This document shows positions 6,947 through 9,814 of a stretch of DNA of 9,814 nt, in pieces. The notes beneath the pieces are model-generated. The model did no database searches and was not told the origin of the DNA. It saw nothing but the letters and a program-made list of their open reading frames with translations. The DNA comes from Planctomycetia bacterium (GTDB taxonomy: Bacteria; Planctomycetota; UBA11346). Every line of letters begins with the position of its first letter. The stretch's first letter is position 1. Position numbers and translations under genes: made by a program. The stretch is from assembly GCA_005801395.1 (NCBI GenBank), contig SYDV01000242.1:1-9814 (forward strand), given 5' to 3'.

Positions 6947-8412
6947 TGGTTTCCACAACTCCTGCGTATATCAGCACCCGACTATCGGTTCTGTTTTTTC
7001 TCCAATATTTCGTCTGGGGCGCTTGGTACCTTACTGGCTACCGCTACATGATTGCGCATGAAATGTCCTACAACGCATTTTGGCTTTACACAGCAAGTCC
7101 ATTAGGTGCGATTTTGGCTCCATTTTTTCTTGGCCTGTGTGTTGATCGCTTTTTCAATGCGGAAAAAGTATTATCTGCCTGTTTTATTCTTGGTGGAGCC
7201 ATCATGTGGTGTTTACCGTGGATCGGTGATCTGCCGGGCACGGCTGTGATGCAGACGAATTCTTCCGGTGTCGAAGAAATTGCTTGGTATACGTTAACCA
7301 TTGCTGGTTTCACCTTGCCGAAAAGTTCGTGGTTTAACCTCGGCATTTTCGCCCACATGTTGTGCTACATGCCAACACTGGCATTAACGGCAGCACTCGC
7401 CTTTCGTCACTTACCGCGTGGGAATGAACAATTTCCATTGGTACGTTTATGGGGCACCTTTGGTTGGATCGCTGGTGGCTTATTATTAGGCTTGTGTTTT
7501 ACCACGGTCATTGACGGAAAAACCATTGAGGCCGGAGAAAGCGCCATTCAATTCCGCATGGCCGCGTGCGCATCTCTCATCGTCGGATTATTTTGTTTAA
7601 GTCTGCCAGCCACTCCCGCTCCACGGAAAGGGCAAGCATTCGCTTGGCGTGAATTATTATTTTATGATGCCTGGAAAGAATGGCGTTCGCCCGCCTTTGC
7701 TACGTACATGATATGCGCGTTCCTGATCTGCATTCCTTTGTCAGCTTATTATATGTACCTTACAGTTCAATTAGGGGCGATGAATATAAGTCATGCCTCA
7801 ATATGGGGCAACATTGGCACATGGTTAGAGGCTGGCATGTTATTCCTGATGCCGTTTTTTATTCGTCGTCTGGGTATTAAACGCATGATCGCCATCGGCA
7901 TTCTTGCTTGGGTCACACGTTACGCATTATTTAGTTGGAGTGTCAGCGCTGGCATGGTGCCAGATCCGTTTCTGGCAGATCAGAGCATCAACCCAGCGTA
8001 TCCTGGGATTGTCATCAATGGATTCCCGATTCCCTACCTGCATTTTGGATTTATTCTTTACCTCTTCGGTGTTGCCTTACACGGTATTAGTTACGACTTT
8101 TTCTTTATCACTGGCCAAGTGTATGTCGATAAAGTGACTCCTCCAGAAATTCGCGGTCAAGCACAAGCCATGAATTTATTTTTCACCTACGGTCTCGGTT
8201 TATATGTCGGTGCCATCATCGCCGGTTATCTAGCTGAAAACGCATTTGTTGATGACCATGGTCAAATTATTGTACCGAGCACAACCGCCGCATTGCCCCA
8301 TTGGCCACAATTATGGTTACCATTAGCTGGCTTCGCCGCCATCATCCTCGTCGTGTTCTGGTTCACGTTTCGCTACCGAGATAAAACTGAATCAGACGGA
8401 CCTTCAACCTAA
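6946..8412 (+). CDS. NupG/XapB-type MFS transporter (nucleoside:H+ symporter family)
   Basis: This is a 488-aa inner-membrane protein with about twelve hydrophobic helices, probably a proton-driven importer. It matches the NupG/XapB family throughout: LSVLFFLQYFVWGAWYLT in helix 1, a VDRF loop after helix 2 (66-69), FPLVRLWGTFGWIAGG before helix 5, RRLGIKRMIAIGILAW around helix 9, SYDFFFITGQVYVDK in helix 10, PEIRGQAQAM and a C-terminal WPQLWLPLAGF helix. It is about 70 residues longer than E. coli NupG (roughly 418 aa), mainly through long loops at about 94-129 and between helices 9 and 10, both expected to face the periplasm. No Shine-Dalgarno site is visible; the ATG overlaps the previous TAA (TAATG), so it is probably translated by re-initiation. 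It is the last gene of the operon. Family members outside enteric bacteria are often found among sugar-catabolic genes, so nucleoside transport should not be assumed. Confidence 0.9.
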   Translation: MVSTTPAYISTRLSVLFFLQYFVWGAWYLTGYRYMIAHEMSYNAFWLYTASPLGAILAPFFLGLCVDRFFNAEKVLSACFILGGAIMWCLPWIGDLPGTAVMQTNSSGVEEIAWYTLTIAGFTLPKSSWFNLGIFAHMLCYMPTLALTAALAFRHLPRGNEQFPLVRLWGTFGWIAGGLLLGLCFTTVIDGKTIEAGESAIQFRMAACASLIVGLFCLSLPATPAPRKGQAFAWRELLFYDAWKEWRSPAFATYMICAFLICIPLSAYYMYLTVQLGAMNISHASIWGNIGTWLEAGMLFLMPFFIRRLGIKRMIAIGILAWVTRYALFSWSVSAGMVPDPFLADQSINPAYPGIVINGFPIPYLHFGFILYLFGVALHGISYDFFFITGQVYVDKVTPPEIRGQAQAMNLFFTYGLGLYVGAIIAGYLAENAFVDDHGQIIVPSTTAALPHWPQLWLPLAGFAAIILVVFWFTFRYRDKTESDGPST

Positions 8413-8425
8413 AAGGAAAATTGAC

Positions 8426-8441
8426 TACCCATTAATGGGTA
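8426..8441. other. 16-bp perfect palindrome 14 nt after the operon
   Basis: TACCCATTAATGGGTA is a perfect inverted repeat starting 14 nt past the transporter stop. As RNA it could form a six-pair stem with a four-base loop, but it is followed by AAAATCT on the plus strand and GTCAATTTT on the minus strand, so it is a weak terminator candidate. It overlaps a TTGACT (8421-8426), so an operator for a lost promoter is the other reading. No gene lies downstream on the plus strand within the window. Confidence 0.5.
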
Positions 8442-8580
8442 AAATCTATTTCCATATCAAAAAAAATGACCGATATCTGTAATTTTTTATAGCATAAGCC
8501 TCTGACGGCGCTGTTCTTTTTTCCACAACGAATACCGCGTCCTGTAAAAAAAAACTCCCGACAATCGCATCTGCGACCTC

Positions 8581-8703
8581 CGAATCTGACTCAAGCGATT
8601 TGTGCACCTCACCATGCGGCAGAGTCTTCATCTACTCAGATTCCCAGGCGACCTGATCCTTTTATCATCCCCGTTTTAGACCACTACAATCGTTAATTGC
8701 CGC
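8581..8703. repeat. Probable decayed tandem copy of the hydrolase 3' end and its flank (8742-8899)
   Basis: Seven short blocks occur in the same order in both places (this copy / the other): CGAATCTG 8581/8742; TTGTG 8600/8757; ACCTCACC 8606/8775; GTYTTCAT 8624/8799 (7 of 8); a 13-mer at 8643/8820 (9 of 13); CTTTTAKCATC 8659/8846 (10 of 11); and a 12-mer at 8692/8887 (10 of 12). The offset grows from about 160 to 195, as if this copy had lost small pieces. The blocks at 8846 and 8887 lie inside the hydrolase coding end; the block at 8820 and those below it lie after its stop. The alignment was made by eye, so chance is not excluded. Confidence 0.38.
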
Positions 8704-8835
8704 ACGACCGAACTATCGCTAATTACTCCAAATTATCTCGACGAATCTGTTCGCTCTTGTGACAACGGCTATCGACCTCACCGTGGCTATTCGATCTGGT
8801 TTTCATAACTGATTTTCTGCCGGGACGCCCTGGTT

Positions 8836-9814
8836 TCACCGCTCACTTTTAGCATCAAAATAATCGCACAATGCATAACGTGCGCGGTTAATTTCTGCCA
8901 TGCCCATTAATAACGTGGTGTAGGGATTAAACTTCGCATCAACTATCCCTTTATTACTGATGTAATGATTTCCATCTGGGGTGTGGCTACCGTCTCCGAT
9001 ATCTTCATATCGATACCACTGCCAGCCGACTACAACTTGTGACTGTAGCATCAGAAGCGTCATATGTTGATAAAATCGCGCGCGGTCCGCCTGCGAAACA
9101 ACTTCCAATCCTGATCCATCAATGTTCGCCAAACCGCTATCTACGCCTTTCGCGTAGAAACTTGATATAAACAATGGCCGTTTATAGAATTGACTGACAC
9201 GGGAAAAAACCGAGGGGTCTTCAGTCCAATAACCAATATAGTTTATTGGAACAACATCGACTGCGGCCCCCAGGATTTCAATAACATCAACATTATCTGG
9301 ATTTCGACCTAACGTTTGACCAAACAATAATGATTTCGGTGCGATGCGACGAACCATATGGTAAACCAAATCGCGGTACGCTATTAAGCAACTTCGACGA
9401 AAGGAAGCGAGGTCATCCTTCGTGACTGAATCCCATGTACGCTGGCGCTCTAACAGCCAGCGATTAATTACGTTACCCACGTCTTTATCTGCCAGGGCAA
9501 TTTCCCGTAAACTTATCCATGTGAGTTCCGGCGAGTTATAATTGTCAGTAATAATCCCTATCACAGATTGTGTGGACAAGCTCCTTAGTTCACTTTCCCA
9601 CGCCAGTAAATGTTTAGCAAAGCCAGTCATGAGCGGAGCCAACATTTGTATTTCGCTTTTAACTGACGACAACTTTTTATTTGAGGCACAATACTTAACT
9701 GAAAAATCCTCAGCCACACTAAAGGATAATATATGTCCTGTATTAAGTTTTCTTCTATTTGCTTCTTGACTCAGCGTCACATGGTCAGAACTCGATCCGA
9801 TCACATTAAAGTCA
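8836..9814 (-). CDS. Agarase-like glycoside hydrolase, C-terminal part (cut off at the window edge)
   Basis: The minus-strand frame is open from the right edge to TGA at 8836-8838, so the N-terminus lies outside the window. A GTG at 9802-9804 is the first possible start inside it but is probably internal, since about 326 codons are visible and the family's first barrel strands and any signal peptide are missing. The visible part fits (beta/alpha)8-barrel hydrolases of the agarase-like GH-A group. Counted from that GTG, it has ITDNYNSPELTW at 85-96 (family DNEL..W region), FYAKGVDSGL at 216-225, VGWQWYRYEDI and a C-terminal SNKGIVDAKFNPYTTLL block. Two active-site regions look altered: four extra residues split the DN and EL, and the residue before FYAKG, usually Glu in relatives I recall, is Ser215. 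The gene points toward the catabolic operon on the opposite strand. A galactan or related glycan substrate is only a guess. Confidence 0.7.
   Translation of the reverse strand, partial: DFNVIGSSSDHVTLSQEANRRKLNTGHILSFSVAEDFSVKYCASNKKLSSVKSEIQMLAPLMTGFAKHLLAWESELRSLSTQSVIGIITDNYNSPELTWISLREIALADKDVGNVINRWLLERQRTWDSVTKDDLASFRRSCLIAYRDLVYHMVRRIAPKSLLFGQTLGRNPDNVDVIEILGAAVDVVPINYIGYWTEDPSVFSRVSQFYKRPLFISSFYAKGVDSGLANIDGSGLEVVSQADRARFYQHMTLLMLQSQVVVGWQWYRYEDIGDGSHTPDGNHYISNKGIVDAKFNPYTTLLMGMAEINRARYALCDYFDAKSER

Larger units (their letters stand above)
8413..8835. other. Gene-free stretch between converging genes
   Basis: No convincing gene is seen in these 423 bases. They hold a 16-bp perfect palindrome at 8426-8441, an A8 run at 8459-8466, a T6 run at 8483-8488, an A9 run at 8546-8554 and the degenerate repeat described separately. 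A 61-codon open frame on the minus strand (8446-8631) has no ribosome site and no recognisable family. Neither neighbour has a textbook GC-rich hairpin followed by a T-run here. Confidence 0.6.

Noticed and set aside
8461..8488. A-run and T-run that could pair as a hairpin followed by T residues
   Set aside because: The stem would be A-U only with a 14-base loop; too weak for a terminator call.
8446..8631. Minus-strand 61-codon ORF
   Set aside because: No Shine-Dalgarno site, passes through an A9 tract, no family resemblance. Its similarity to the 38-codon ORF (shared MKT..HGEV) is explained by the repeat blocks.
8723..8839. Minus-strand 38-codon ORF whose GTG overlaps the hydrolase TGA, basic in composition
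   Set aside because: No ribosome site, no recognisable motif, and it lies wholly within the suspected duplicated stretch.
1..9814. CRISPR arrays, tRNA/rRNA genes, insertion sequences, phage or defence genes
   Set aside because: No regular repeat-spacer pattern, RNA gene signature, transposase or defence-type motif was seen on either strand.

Overview
The window is bacterial: Shine-Dalgarno leaders, overlapping stop/start codons and a tight one-strand operon are all visible. Base composition looks near balanced, with frequent TTA leucine codons. The protein families (Gfo/Idh/MocA oxidoreductase, TIM-barrel sugar isomerase, NupG-type MFS symporter, agarase-like glycoside hydrolase) fit a Gram-negative saccharolytic heterotroph. 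They are common in Verrucomicrobiota, Planctomycetota and Bacteroidota and also occur in Gammaproteobacteria. The lineage cannot be fixed from the sequence.

Layout. (1) 32-1149, + strand: a broken methylmalonate/malonate-semialdehyde dehydrogenase (MmsA/IolA type). Its 5' part is degraded, one base is missing from an A-run at 493-497, and a small internal deletion is likely. (2) 1180-8412, + strand: six tightly packed genes that look like one operon. In order they are a zinc alcohol/polyol dehydrogenase, an NAD(P)+ aldehyde dehydrogenase (start corrected to GTG at 2234), a class II (zinc) aldolase, a Gfo/Idh/MocA dehydrogenase (start 4766), an IolE/IolI-type TIM-barrel isomerase/epimerase (start 5987) and a NupG-type MFS symporter. 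Gaps are 16 and 24 nt; overlaps are 11, 4 and 1 nt. (3) 8413-8835: a gene-free stretch with a 16-bp perfect palindrome just after the operon and what looks like a decayed tandem copy of the 3' end of the next gene. (4) 8836-9814, - strand: the C-terminal part of an agarase-like glycoside hydrolase that runs off the right edge and converges on the operon.

How the genes may work together (inference). The symporter imports a small polyol, sugar or glycoside. The Gfo/Idh enzyme and the zinc dehydrogenase oxidise hydroxyls to ketones, the TIM-barrel protein isomerises or epimerises the keto product, the class II aldolase cleaves it, and the aldehyde dehydrogenase oxidises the aldehyde product. The set resembles both the Bacillus iol route (IolA, IolJ, IolG, IolE/I, IolF families) and the Thermotoga inositol route (a Gfo/Idh, a zinc MDR dehydrogenase and a TIM-barrel epimerase). 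It lacks IolB, IolC and IolD in this window, so the real substrate is unknown. No regulator, RNA gene, CRISPR array or insertion sequence was recognised.
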